From assembly GCA_963726335.1 (NCBI GenBank), contig CAVSCD010000012.1:62001-126000 (forward strand): a stretch of 64,000 nucleotides of DNA, given 5' to 3'. The DNA comes from CAVSCD01 sp963726335. GTDB taxonomy: Bacteria > Acidobacteriota > Aminicenantia > Aminicenantales > UBA8522. Shown here piece by piece: positions 16,808 to 27,100 of this stretch (the first letter of the stretch is position 1; every line of letters begins with the position of its first letter). The notes beneath the pieces are model-generated. The model did no database searches, was not told the origin of the DNA, and saw only the letters and a program-made list of their open reading frames with translations. The position numbers were made by a program, and so were the translations under genes.

Positions 16808-18033
16808 GACCTTTGCCGCCTCGGCCAGGAGCGCCTGAAAGGCCGACCGCCGCTCGGCGAGGACCTCGGGGTCCTTTCCGTAGATCGTCTCGAGCTCGCC
16901 GTCGAGGTCGGACGGGCGGCCGCCGTCCCCGCCGGGCGGACCGAACAGCTCGAGCCACTCGCGGAGCGGCCGGAAGGACTCGCCCTCCGGGAGGCTCGAC
17001 GCCTCTCCCCCCTTCTTTTTTCCTGAAGGCTGGTCTCGGCCGCCAGGAGTTCCGCCGGGTCGTTGTAGCCCAGGATGGCGTCGGGGCGTTCGACGCGGAG
17101 GGCCTTGACCTTGAAGCGGTCGCCCGCCGCGGTCAGCACGCCGACGATGCCCGAGAGGTATTCCTCCCTTTGAGCGTTGTCGCGGTCGAGGCGGTCCAGA
17201 GCGTAGCGCAGCGCCGGCGCTTTGGTTATATAGATCGAGTTGTTGAGCCAGCGGCTGCGCCGGACCTCGTCCGGCCGGAGTTCGACGGGGGGCGCGCCGG
17301 CGGGGCCGAACCGGAACGTCTCTTTCCCTTCCGGGATGAGCGCCATGATCTCCTCCCGGGGCCGTCCCTCGTTGACGGCCGTCCAGAGCGGACCGAAGGC
17401 GGCCTCAAGCTTTTTTTCGGAGGCCGCCGCCCCCGGACGGGACAGGCCCCGCACGATGATGTCCTTCGCCTCCTCCGCCGACAACGGCCCGGCGGCGGCG
17501 CGCGCCCGCAGGTCCCGGAAGACCTGGCGCTGGCGGACGTCGGCGTCCTCGACAATGGCCAGAAGGTCGCCCTTGGCCGATTCGACCAGCCGGCCCCGGC
17601 CGGAATCAAGCGGGCCGGGCGAGACGACGAGGGCCAGATCGAGGGCTTGGCTCGTGAACAGGTCGAAGAGCTGCTCTAAAACGTTCGGCTCGATGATCCG
17701 GTCGCCCGCCGCGAGCAGGAGATCGGCCTCCGGATCGAGGCCCTCAAGCGCCCGGAGGCCGACCCGGGCAGCGTCGGCCGTGCCCCAGGCCTCGGCCTGG
17801 TAGGCGAAGACGACGTTCGGGAAGGCCCGGCCGACCGTCTCGATCACCTGCCCCGCCATGGTCCCGACGACGACGACGTGCCGGGCGATGCCGCAGCCGG
17901 TGTAGACCTCCAGGGCGCGATCGATGGCCGGCACGCCGTCGACCGTAAAGCAGACCTTGTGGCAGGTCGCCGAGAGCATGCGCGAGCCCTTGCCCGCCGC
18001 GAGAATGATGCTGAACCGGGGAGCACGGATCAT
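16711..18033 (-). CDS. Sugar-1-phosphate nucleotidyltransferase domain protein (frame lost near 17015)
   Basis: ATG at 18033, 7 bases after the symporter stop. The N-terminus FSIILAAGKGSRMLSATCHK is the NTP-transferase loop (LAAGxGxRM); LLLAAGDRIIEP carries the metal-binding aspartate. Coding character continues to YNDPAELLAAETSLQEK (about 17025), then the frame becomes arginine/serine-rich nonsense to 16711. At that point the sequence holds A6 and G6 runs (minus strand, 17021-17007), and the kinase frame takes over. A single missing base would fuse it with the GHMP kinase into a bifunctional kinase/pyrophosphorylase analogous in design to Bacteroides FKP. Sugar and nucleotide specificity are unknown. 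Confidence 0.8.
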   Translation of the reverse strand: MIRAPRFSIILAAGKGSRMLSATCHKVCFTVDGVPAIDRALEVYTGCGIARHVVVVGTMAGQVIETVGRAFPNVVFAYQAEAWGTADAARVGLRALEGLDPEADLLLAAGDRIIEPNVLEQLFDLFTSQALDLALVVSPGPLDSGRGRLVESAKGDLLAIVEDADVRQRQVFRDLRARAAAGPLSAEEAKDIIVRGLSRPGAAASEKKLEAAFGPLWTAVNEGRPREEIMALIPEGKETFRFGPAGAPPVELRPDEVRRSRWLNNSIYITKAPALRYALDRLDRDNAQREEYLSGIVGVLTAAGDRFKVKALRVERPDAILGYNDPAELLAAETSLQEKRRGERRRASRRASPSGRSASGSSCSVRPAGTAAARPTSTASSRRSTERTPRSSPSGGRPFRRSWPRRQRSWTLRAGCSSSVRPAGSTSWAATSTTKAETAT

Positions 18034-18040
18034 GATCGCC

Positions 18041-19754
18041 TTATCCCTTCATGATGAGATAGACACAGAAGATCATCAGGCCCACGAAGGCCCAACCCGC
18101 CAGGAAGCCGAGGACCCCGACGAGCGTGGGCTTGGGGAATTCGAAGTCAGGGTGTTTGAACAGGACGTTCCGCGGGGCGGGCCTGCGTTCCCGGAGGGAG
18201 GGTGAACGGGCTCGTCTCCGGCTCTCCGGGAGCGATGGGCGTCCGCAGGCACTCGTAGAACCTGTTCAATCGGTCCTCGGGGACACGGCGGGTGAACAGA
18301 CTGACGCCCACGGCCGTTGCCAGGCCGACTGAAAGATAGATGATCATCTGCCAGGGGAGATGGAGCTCGCCGTCGAACAGCAGGAACTCCGGGAGACGCG
18401 GGGCGAGCGCCGCGTTGAAGTCCCAGAGCGTGTGTCCGAAAGCGCCGATCCGCCCGGTCAGGAGGAGGGCGGCGAAGGCGGCCAGCGTGCTCGCCCAGGC
18501 CCCCGCCGTCGTCATCCGGCGCCAGAAGAGCCCGAGGAAAAAGGGTATCGCCATCATCGCCTGAACCTTCCACCAGGTCTCCATGGCGTGGACGACCGTG
18601 GTGAACTGGGCAGCGAACAGCAGCCCCAGGGCGACGATGACCGTGCCGGCGATCCGGCCGAAGGCGATGTAATGCCGCTCGCTGCGGCCGGGAGAGAGGA
18701 GCGGCCGGTAGATGTTCTGCGTCAGGAGCGCCGCCGAAGAGACCATCTGGACGTTGCAGCTGCTCATCACCGAGGCGAACATCGTGGCGATGAACAGGCC
18801 GACGAGTCCGGGCCCGATCCGGGGCAGGAGCTCCCGGGCCATCAGCCCGAAGGCCTGATCGGGGTGGATCGTCCGGCCCAGGAAATAAGCCGCGGCGCAG
18901 AGGGCCGTCAGCGCCCAGGCGACGGTGCAGATCCTTTTCAGGAACGTGCCGCACATCACCCCGACCCGGCCCTCCATCTCGCTCCGGCCGGCGGCGGACA
19001 TGCTCATGCTGTTCGGCTGGGTCACCCAGCCGATGAGGGCGTTGAGGGAGATGACGGCGACATAAAAGACCGTGATGCCGCGGGGGGCGACGACAGAGAA
19101 CATGCTGGCGTCGGTGAGCGCGGCCCGCATCCCCGATAGCCCCCCGACGGCCTGCCAGGCGAAGGGCAGGATCAGGAACGAGAAAACGAAGGTCAGGAAG
19201 CCCTGGACGAGGTTGGTGATGATCGCCGCCCGCAGCCCGCCGACGACGCTGTAGCTGACGAAGACCGCGGTCATGCCCAGGACGGCGAGCTGCGAGTCGA
19301 TCTTCCCCCCCGAGACGGCGGTGACGAGGGCGCCCGAGCTCTTGATCATGATCCCGATGCCCATCATCAGCTGGAGGGCGCCGACCAGGGCGTAGAGGAC
19401 GCTGACGCTCCGGCCATAGCGGGCCTGGAAATAATCGCCGGTCGTGACCGCCCGCATCCTCCGGAAGATGGGCGCCAGGACCCAGAAGAAGGGCGTGGCG
19501 AACAGCCACAGCCACTCGTACCAGATCCCGGAAATCCCGACGCTGAAGGTCTTGGAGGAAACGGAGACGGCCTGGTCGCTGTGGGTTCCGGCGCCGAAGC
19601 TGTTGAGGATCATCGTCAGCTTGCCGTACCGGCGGTCGCCGATGAAGAACCCGGAGGCGCTCTTGGCCCGGCGGAACGACCCGAGCCCCACGGCCAGAAC
19701 GATAGAGAGGTAGGCGATGATGACCAGCCAATCGATCCCGGCGACGCCCCACAT
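18041..19754 (-). CDS. Sodium:solute symporter (SSS family), C-terminus frameshifted
   Basis: ATG at 19754. About 13 hydrophobic helices; SSS hallmarks include IDWLVIIAYLSIVLAVGLG at the start, SVSSKTFSVGISGIWYEW and the Na-site region ATMFASVMSSCNVQMVSSAA. The uninterrupted frame ends at 18147 in an unlikely tail (ARPAERPVQTP). In another frame the next bases read RNVLFKHPDFEFPKPTLVG and a last membrane helix ending at 18041, which is a typical SSS C-terminus. A frameshift near 18182-18198 is therefore likely. It is the first gene of an operon with the nucleotidyltransferase/kinase. Probable role: Na-coupled uptake of the sugar those enzymes activate. Confidence 0.85.
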
Positions 19755-20291
19755 GATAGGCCAACATGATATGAATATGCCGGGGCGAATGCAACCGAAA
19801 AAGGCGCATCTCTTTTCTGCCGTGAACTCGCAGGGTCGGACGGCGATGCGTCACTATCACCCCGGCCCCCGCGGAGGGCAGATAGTCAAAAGCTCTTTCA
19901 AGAGATTGCGCGAATAGCGGCTCCGCGTCTCTCCGCCGCTATTCTGATGGTCGCTCCGAAGACTCCGCTTCCCGCCGGCCCCCCTCCGACCTTTCCTGAG
20001 GCACTGACCTTTCTCCCTCCCTGTCAAGGGAGGGTAGAGGGTGGGTAATATCTAAGATTAGAGTCTTGAAATGGGCCTCAGGCAAATACTAGGGGCTTCG
20101 GGGCGCTATCCCCATCCGGCTCTGCTCAGGCGCTCCGGGCGCGCAGGGACTTGCGCCATGCCACACCGCCATGCCTCCCTGGATCATACAAAACGAGGTG
20201 CTTATGCCGGAAGATTCCGGCTTGACAGGCCGGCGCGGCGGTGCGTATGATTTCGGCGTCCGGAGCTATAGCTCCGCGGGAGGAGAGCGCC
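19755..20291. other. 537-bp gene-free gap containing structured repeat B2
   Basis: Lies between the divergently transcribed symporter and the ceramidase-like gene. Apart from the palindromic element at 19965-20105 and GCGCAGGGACTTGCGCCATGCCACACC (about 20138-20164), which resembles the end of an A-type element, I see no coding sequence or clear promoter. Confidence 0.5.
19965..20105. repeat. Structured palindromic element, copy B2
   Basis: Outer arms CCTGAGGC (19995-20002) and GCCTCAGG (20075-20082); inner hairpin CCCTCCCT (20015-20022) and AGGGAGGG (20027-20034). It aligns in reverse with 13368-13510, yet the outer arms differ in sequence while staying complementary. Confidence 0.75.
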
Positions 20292-21642
20292 ATGAAAAAA
20301 TCGCTGAAGGTTGGGCTGGGACGAACGGTCATCACGCCCCGGCAGAACGTTCAGATGAGCGGGTTCGCCCGCAGCCAGGTGTCGACCGGGGTGCACGACG
20401 ATCTCTATTCCTGCGCCATGTATTTAGAGGATGCGCGCGGGCAGCGGGCGCTTCTTCTCGTCCTGTCTCTCGTCTGCTTGTCGCGGGACCTGGTGGCCCG
20501 CATCCGGCAGGGGCTGAAAGAGAAGACCGGCATCCCCGAGGAGGCGATCGTCTTTTCCTGCACCCATACTCACGCCGGTCCGGGCGTCGTGCTCGACGGC
20601 TACACCGTTCCCACGCCGGGGGACTACCCGTCATTCCTCATCGCCCAGGCCGTGGCCTCCGGGGTGGAAGCCTGGAAGAAGCGGGCGCCGGCCCGGGTCG
20701 GGTTCGGCCGGACCGAAGTCTTCGAGCTCGGCCGGAACAGGCGGGCGCTCCTCTACGGCGGCCTCCATCCCGACCCCGAGGTCCTGATCATGAAGATCGA
20801 GGACGCGGCCGGCCGGCTGAAGGGCGTCGCTTATAACTACGGCTGCCATCCCTCGACCCTGGACTGGAAAAACACCCTGTTCTCGGGCGATTGGCCCCAC
20901 TATGCCGACGAGGGCATCCGGAAAGGCGCCGGCGGGCGGGTCTGGACCGCCTACCTCCAGGGCGCCGAGGGCGACATCAACACCGGCTACTCGTCGGAGC
21001 TTTCGGCCGTCGGCGTCGACATGGCCATCCGCGATTACTGGTACATCGAGAAAAAAGGGCAGCAGATGGCCGATGTCGTCTTGCGGGCCCTCCCCGGGAT
21101 CAAGACCTCGGCCAACGTCGATATCGCCATCGCCCTGGACGAATTCGACTACCCCTTGCGCGAAAGCTATCCCGTGACGGTCAGGCGGGCGGCGGCCGAC
21201 GCCGCGGCGGCGAAAAAGAAGTTGGCGGCGCTCGAGGCCGACCCCGCCTTCCGCGGCAGCCGGATCCTCGACCAGGCGCGGCGCGAGGTCTTCACGACCG
21301 GACAGCGGTTAGGCGCGGCCAGGCGCTTTTATGATTCGAAGGGCGGCCCGAGGACAGAGACGCATCGAGCACCAGGCCCTCCGCGTCGGCCCGGCGGTCT
21401 TTTCGACCCTGCCCGGCGAGGTCTTCTCCGAGATCGGCCTCCACATCAAGCGCGACTCCCCGGCCAAAATGACGTTCCTCCTCGGGCTGGCCAACGGCTA
21501 CGGCCTCACCGGCTATCTTCCCCCGGCCAAGGAATTCGCCGAGGGCGATTACGAGGTGGACGGCAGCCTGTACAGCCCCAAGGCGGAGGACGCCTGCGTC
21601 GCCGCCTCCGTGACGATGATCCGCCGCGTCCTGCCGGGCTAA
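20292..21642 (+). CDS. Neutral/alkaline ceramidase-like hydrolase (frameshifted)
   Basis: ATG at 20292 follows GGGAGGAGAG. VGLGRTVITPRQNVQMSGF and FSCTHTHAGPGV (Zn-ligand histidines) are signatures of the neutral/alkaline ceramidase N-terminal domain; YNYGCHPSTL and AYLQGAEGDIN continue the active-site architecture. At about 21330-21360 the frame breaks: IEHQALRVGPAVFSTLPGE and the C-terminal domain to 21642 lie in another frame, while the first frame runs on to 21917 as nonsense. No signal peptide is visible, so a cytoplasmic amidase on sugar or lipid substrates is possible. Many such proteins in this phylum are not proven ceramidases. Confidence 0.8.
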
Positions 21643-21928
21643 TTGACTTTCTGGCGCCTCCGCGACCCGGTTTTCTAAAATCGGGATCCCCGGCTATTTC
21701 AGCTTCAGGTCGATGTTCTGACAAATGCTCTGGGATTGCCCGGGGCGCAGAACAAGAAGCTCTTGGCCTCAATCACGGCCTAAAAAAGAAGGAAAGCCGG
21801 CACAGATCGGTCCTGTTCGGACCGACAAGCATAGGGAAAAACTCAGCGCCCGCGGGGGTGAGAATCAATAGACGAATAGGTCGTCTTTTCTATAGAAACC
21901 CTTATCAGAGTTATTGAGGAGGCGTCTC
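21643..21928. other. Gap with a possible gene relic
   Basis: On the minus strand about 21690-21760 reads QELLVLRPGQSQSICQNIDLKLK followed by a stop, which looks like the beta-sandwich tail of a lost gene, but a stop lies just upstream and no complete gene exists. The rest, to the MazEF promoter, shows no coding signal. Confidence 0.3.
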
Positions 21929-21957
21929 TTGATAGGCCCGTGTGATTACATTATAAT
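21929..21957 (+). promoter_or_regulatory. Sigma-70-type promoter of the MazEF-type pair
   Basis: TTGATA (21929-21934), 17-bp spacer, TATAAT (21952-21957). Position and spacing are near-consensus, with the expected start site about 16 bases before the antitoxin ATG at 21980. Confidence 0.7.
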
Positions 21958-21958
21958 T

Positions 21959-21973
21959 ACTCCCGAAGGGAGT
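21959..21973. promoter_or_regulatory. Putative antitoxin operator (palindrome)
   Basis: ACTCCC-GAA-GGGAGT, perfectly symmetric, placed over the predicted transcription start and overlapping the Shine-Dalgarno GAAGGGAGT. An AbrB-fold antitoxin dimer binding here would repress its own operon. Confidence 0.5.
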
Positions 21974-21979
21974 ACCGAC

Positions 21980-22228
21980 ATGAAACTGCGGTTGGTGGCG
22001 ATCGGCAACTCGCGCGGCCTGCGCCTTCCCAAGGCCATCCTTGAACAATGCCGCCTGGAAAACGAAGTGGAGCTCGAAATCGAGGCCGGCCGACTGATCA
22101 TCAAGCCGGCCAGAAGGTCGACCCGCAAGGGCTGGGACGAGGCCTTCAAAAAAATGGGGTCGGCGGGGGAAGACCGGCTGCTGATTGACGACCGCTTGGA
22201 CCTCGATTCCTCGGACTGGGAATGGTAA
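21980..22228 (+). CDS. AbrB/MazE-type antitoxin
   Basis: 82 aa from the ATG at 21980 (upstream in-frame codons lie within the promoter). MKLRLVAIGNSRGLRLPKAI is the swapped-hairpin SpoVT/AbrB DNA-binding fold, with VELEIEAGRLIIKP completing it. The acidic C-terminal tail (LLIDDRLDLDSSDWEW) is what MazE-type antitoxins use to occupy the toxin groove. The stop is 7 bases before the MazF-like ORF, forming a classical type II module. Confidence 0.9.
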   Translation: MKLRLVAIGNSRGLRLPKAILEQCRLENEVELEIEAGRLIIKPARRSTRKGWDEAFKKMGSAGEDRLLIDDRLDLDSSDWEW

Positions 22229-22235
22229 CGGTCAC

Positions 22236-22553
22236 ATGAACCAATACGACATCTATCTTGTCTCCCTCGATCCCACGGTTGGCCATGAAATCAGGAAAAC
22301 CCGCCCGTGCGTCATTCTCTCCCCGGACGAGATGAACCGGCATATCTCCACCGTGATCGTTGCTCCGATGACAACTCAATCCCATCCTTATCCCTCCCGG
22401 GTTCCCGTTGAATTCAAACGCCAGCGGGGTTGGATCGTCCTCGATCAGATCCGGGCATTGGACCGGCAACGCCTGGCCGCCAGATTGGGGCGCCTGAAAC
22501 CCGGACTCATAAAAAATGTCAAGGCCGTGATCAAAGAGATGCTCGTCGATTAA
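22236..22553 (+). CDS. MazF/PemK-type endoribonuclease toxin
   Basis: 105 aa from the ATG at 22236 (MNQYDIYLVSLDPTVGHEI). Family features: DPTVGHEIRKTRPCVILSPD at the N-terminus with the catalytic arginine region, IVAPMTTQSHPYPSRVPV with the T/S segment, and GWIVLDQIRALDRQRL. It is expected to cleave single-stranded mRNA at short motifs when freed from the antitoxin. The length is normal and the gene is intact in a region where several neighbours are frameshifted. Confidence 0.92.
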   Translation: MNQYDIYLVSLDPTVGHEIRKTRPCVILSPDEMNRHISTVIVAPMTTQSHPYPSRVPVEFKRQRGWIVLDQIRALDRQRLAARLGRLKPGLIKNVKAVIKEMLVD

Positions 22554-22852
22554 AGCTCAGCCTTCACGGAGACGCGGACCGGTTTGTCCGTCGCCGGCGG
22601 TTGACGTTCGTCGCCGAGAAGCCGCCGCCGTATCAAGTTTCTTGCGAGATCGTCCTGATAGCGGCGGAGGAAAGTGGGATTGACAGCGGTGGGCTGTAAA
22701 GCAGAGAACTGCTCGCCCCGACGAACTCGCGGAGGCGGGCGTTGAATTCCTCGGGCGCTTCCGCGTTGACCAGGTGACCCGCGCCCGCGATGACGACAGG
22801 CGGGAACCGTCATCGGGGGTTCTTGACACTCGTCCCAGGGCGGGGATAGCAT
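22550..22852 (-). pseudogene. Decayed alpha/beta-hydrolase remnant
   Basis: On the minus strand at about 22804-22728 one frame reads VVIAGAGHLVNAEAPEEFNA then RLREFV, the unmistakable C-terminal histidine segment of an alpha/beta hydrolase (GAGHL...P..F). No catalytic serine elbow or upstream body remains. A second frame downstream (FLRRYQDDLARNLIRRRLLG) looks like the end of another lost protein. The stop overlaps the toxin gene end. Confidence 0.5.
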
Positions 22853-22972
22853 CCTTTCAAAAGGGAATGTATGAGTTTTACTTTCAGCGTTCCCGGATCG
22901 CGCGGGACGTCAAAAAAAGAAATTCCTTTTATTGAGTTCGGAGAACCCACGGTTGTTCTTCAGGGGGGAAAC

Positions 22973-24112
22973 ATGAATCGACGAAAGTTCATGGCAGCCG
23001 CGGGCGCGCTGGCGCTCGGCGACGCCGCGGCGCTGAAAGCCTCGGGCGGCCCGGCCGTCGCGCGGCCGCCCGTCAGGCGGGGCGGCGGCAAGGTGCTGAT
23101 GCATGTCGGGACCCAAACCGGCCAGGTCACGCCGCAGGTCCTTCAGTTTCTGAAGCGCCATGGCGTCGACCATCTCTGCGCCAATCCTCCCGATCCGGGC
23201 GAAAGAGGTTACTGGACAGTTGAAGAGGTGGCGCAGACGCGGGAGCTTTGCGAAAAGCACGGCCTCGCGCTGTCGATGGTGGCGCTGCCGTTCCTGAGCA
23301 GCAGCCACATCGACCGGGAAAAGCGCGGGGCGATCATGCTCGGGCAATCTCCGGAGCGGGATCGCGATATCGAGCACATCAACAGGATGACCGAAGCGTG
23401 CGCCAAGGCCGGCGTGCCCGCCTGGAAATACAACCTGAGCCTTCTCGGCGTCCTGAGGACGGCAAACACGCCGGGCCGCGGGGGCTCATCCTACAGCACT
23501 TGGCGTTTGGCTGAAGCCAAGCCGAATCCCCCCATGACCCGCGCCGGGGCGGTCGACGCCGACTTGTTCTGGGAAAGGATCACCTATTTTCTCGAGAGAG
23601 TGATTCCCGTTTGCGCCGAGTACAAAGTCCGCGCCGCCTGCCATCCTCACGACCCGGGTGTCCCTGCGGCCGGCTACCAGGGTATCGACCGGGTGCTGGG
23701 AACCTTCGAGGGTCTGAAGAAATTCGTTTCCATCCAGGAAAACCCTTACCATGGGCTGAACCTGTGCCTGGGCACGATGGCCGAAAACCTGCCGGACCCC
23801 GCGCGGGAAATCTACGACGTTATCCGGTATTTCGGCGAGCGGGGCAAGATCTTCAACATCCATTTCCGGAACATCCGCGGCCGGCGGGACGACTTCCAGG
23901 AAGTGTATCCGGATGAGGGGGATCTGAACATGTTCCGGGTGGCCCTGACCCTGCACGAGTCCGGGTATCGGTACATGCTGATGCCGGATCACATGCCCAG
24001 GCATCCGGACGACCCCGACGGAAACCAGGCGTTCGCCTTCGGCTACGGGTATACCAAAGCCATGGTGCAGGCGGTGGAGAACTATGTGGCCCTGAGAACG
24101 GCCGGGGCCTGA
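22973..24112 (+). CDS. Mannonate dehydratase family protein with Tat-like leader
   Basis: 379 aa from the ATG at 22973, after GGGGGGAA. The N-terminus MNRRKFMAAAGALALG has the RRKF pattern of a Tat signal. The body matches UxuA-type TIM barrels: VPAWKYNLSLLGVLRT, the HPHDPGVPAAGYQGIDRVLG metal-site region, GLNLCLGTMAEN, IFNIHFRNIRG with the catalytic His/Arg, and MPDHMPRHPDDPDG at the end. UxuA dehydrates D-mannonate to 2-keto-3-deoxygluconate in glucuronate catabolism. An exported version would act in the periplasm, or it may be a divergent sugar-acid dehydratase. It supports uronic-acid use by this organism. Confidence 0.85.
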   Translation: MNRRKFMAAAGALALGDAAALKASGGPAVARPPVRRGGGKVLMHVGTQTGQVTPQVLQFLKRHGVDHLCANPPDPGERGYWTVEEVAQTRELCEKHGLALSMVALPFLSSSHIDREKRGAIMLGQSPERDRDIEHINRMTEACAKAGVPAWKYNLSLLGVLRTANTPGRGGSSYSTWRLAEAKPNPPMTRAGAVDADLFWERITYFLERVIPVCAEYKVRAACHPHDPGVPAAGYQGIDRVLGTFEGLKKFVSIQENPYHGLNLCLGTMAENLPDPAREIYDVIRYFGERGKIFNIHFRNIRGRRDDFQEVYPDEGDLNMFRVALTLHESGYRYMLMPDHMPRHPDDPDGNQAFAFGYGYTKAMVQAVENYVALRTAGA

Positions 24113-24183
24113 CGCTGCCCCGTCTTTCGCCGCTGCACAGAGCTCGATCCGGATCAGGCTGAGCCGGGGGAATTGGCGCCGGC

Positions 24184-27100
24184 CTAATTGACCCCCAGCG
24201 CCTTGTCCAGAAATTCGTAAGCCTGCCGCCGGATCTCGGGCGGGAAACTGTGGGCCGCATCCGGATGGACGACGACGATCGCGCCCTTCGCCCCGAGCAA
24301 TTCGTAGACCGGCTCGGCCGCCCGCACGCAATCATCCACCCCCGAGACCTCGAAGTTGTCGTCTCGGAGCGGCGCGTTGATAAACACCGGCCGGGGCGCG
24401 AGGGCTCCCAGGAGCTCGGTGAAATCGAACGGCATCTTGGCGGGGTCCTTCCCGTAGACAGACGCTATCCGGGGCATGTAGCCCTTATGGCTCCAGCCCG
24501 TCAGGTCCCCGCCGTAGTACTTCTTGAATGAGGTGAACCCGCAGCTCGTCACGACCGCCTTGATCCTCGGATCGAAGAGCGCGGCGAAGATTGAGTTGTG
24601 CCCCCCGAGCGAGTGGCCGATGGCGGCGATCTTCCCCGGGTCGACCTCGGCGAGGGACGCCAGAAGGTCCACGGCGCGGAGGTGATTCCAGATCCCCTTT
24701 ATCGTAGCGCTCGCATAGCCCACGGCATAGGCGTCCGTCTTGTCGTCGCCGAACCCGGGATAGTCGGGGGCGAGGGTCACATAGCCGCGCCGGGCGAGCT
24801 CGAGCGCGATGGCCTGATCCTGGTCCTTCCCCAGGCCGGCCGGCTCTTCTTTCCCCCGGGGGTTCGTCTGGTGGGGGACGAGGGCCGCGGGCGCCCGGCC
24901 GGCGCGCTTTTTCGGGACGATGAGATAGGCCTGCACGAGGCTCCCGGATTCCGCGTAGAACATGACGCGCTTGCGGACGACGTCGCCCAGGTCCTCCTCG
25001 GCGAGGACGCGGAGGTCAGGCAGGGTCTTAAACATGCGCTCCGGCATCGGTCCGGCGACCTTCTGAAAGTTGAGGAGGATGTCGCGGCGCCGGACCTCCC
25101 ATTCGTCGGCGGTCGTCACCGGGTGCGCGGCGCCTTGGTCGTCGATGAACTCCAGGAGACGTGACTTGTCCGGGTAAACGGGCGCGGCCGCCACCGGGTC
25201 GGCCTTGACGAGGCCGAGCGTTTCCTCGAACCTCTTGAGGGCCGGTGCGGCGTAGCTCGCCTCGAGGGCGTCCGTGGCGTTGGCGTGGGCGGAAGAGAAT
25301 TTCGCCGAGGCGGAATCGGCCTGGAGGAGCCCGGCGAGGACGCGCGCTTCCTTGACCGCGGCCAGGGCGTCATCCTTTCGGCCGGCGTCGAGGGCGAACC
25401 GGGTCCGGCACAGCGCATCGTAGAAAAGGACGGTCCGCTCGGCGTAGGAGAAGGTCCGTTCGTCTTCGGCGATCCGGGCCCGGAGATCATCGGTGAGCTC
25501 GAGCTTGGCCGCCTCGGCGAGGAGGCTCCGGCCGGTCTTTGCCGCCGCCACGATCTCGACGAGGTCCGGGCCGTCGTCGGCCGCGGAAGTGGTCTTCTCG
25601 TATTTCAGGTGCTGAGTCGGGAAGAGGTCCGCTTCGCCCTTGCCGAGGCGCCTGGCCAGGCTGTACTTGAGGTCCGTGACGTTCGAGAGCATCGTCTCCA
25701 GGCTGCCGTAGAAGCGGCCCATGACGGGCGCGGCGTGCCCGTATCGCCCGGCGAAATAATCCGCCCAGAGTCCCTCGGCCGGAGCGCCGGGGTTCCAGAG
25801 CTGCCGCGCCATCTGCCAGTTGGTCAGGGCCATCGTCCCCCAATTCGCCGTCGTGACGTGCATATAGTGGAAATGGCGGGCGCCGATGCCGTAGTAATAG
25901 GGGATGTCGTGGGCCATGGTGTGCATGAACCCAACAGGCAGGCACTTGGTGCCGGAGACATTGTAGTATTCGCCGATGCAGACCTGGCCCTTGTAATGGC
26001 GGTTCGGGGCGGTGAACCAGCCGTCGAGGCTCTTTTTGTATTTGGCGTTGACCGAGCAATCCGGGTCGTCGAACTCGTGGACGTAGCAGCGCACGATCGG
26101 GAAGAAGGTGGCGATGCACATGTCATAATCGAAATCGGCCGGGAGCGGCCGGGTCGGCGGGTCGATGACGTCGGCGTAGGCGAGGAAGAGCAGGCGGATG
26201 GGCCGGTTGATGGTCTTCTGCGCCTGGGCCGTCTTTATGGCCCGGGCGTAAGCGTCGACGAACAGGAGGTTGCGGTCGGTGTACGGGCCGAGCGCCCGGC
26301 ACTTTTCGCACTCGCACCAGTTGCCGACATCGAGAGTCCAGGCGTTGATGACGTTCGCGTCCTTGTAACGGCCGTCGACGAGGTCCCGGACGGCGTTCTT
26401 CATGAACTCGGCCGTGGCGTCGGGGTTTGAAGTGCAGAAGTTGTCGCCGAAATCGCCGTCGATCCGGGAGCTCCGCTGGCCTTTGATCAGCCCATACCAT
26501 TCGGGATGGGCTTCGAAATAGGTGAGCTTGCCGTTCTTATCGGCGTCGCCCCGGTAGTCTGGCGAGACGGCGTAAGGGTCGATCGGCCGGGCTTCGTCGC
26601 CCGTGAAGTCCGTGTGGTTATAAGGATAATCGAGGTTCGGGCCGAGGTAGAACGAGGTCAGGATATGGGCGCCGCCGGCGAGCATGATCCCGAGCTTGTG
26701 GAGGAACGGCTTGTCCTCCTGCTCGACGCACCAGTAGTTGAGGCGGTTGCGCGCCATCCACAGGAGGAAGTCGCGGCTGGCCCGGTTTTCCCAGGCGTGG
26801 AAGCCCCGGGTCGGGAAGCCGGGGGTTTCAGCGGCATCGAAGGCGGGAAACGAGGCGAGCGGGGCGGCGGGCAGGACCTCGTGGAGCTTTTCCGGCGCGT
26901 ACCAGCGGACTCCCAGCTTGTCGAGCAGGCCGTAAACACCGTAAAGGAGGCCGACCCGGCCGGGCGCGGCGACGACGAGAACGGGAACGCCCGAGACCGA
27001 GACCGTCCTGAGGAGATAGCCTTCCGGGCCGAGTTTTTTGGCGGCGGCGGACGAGGGGGCGAGCGCTTTCTTATAGGCGGGAGGCAGATCGCCGAAGGTC

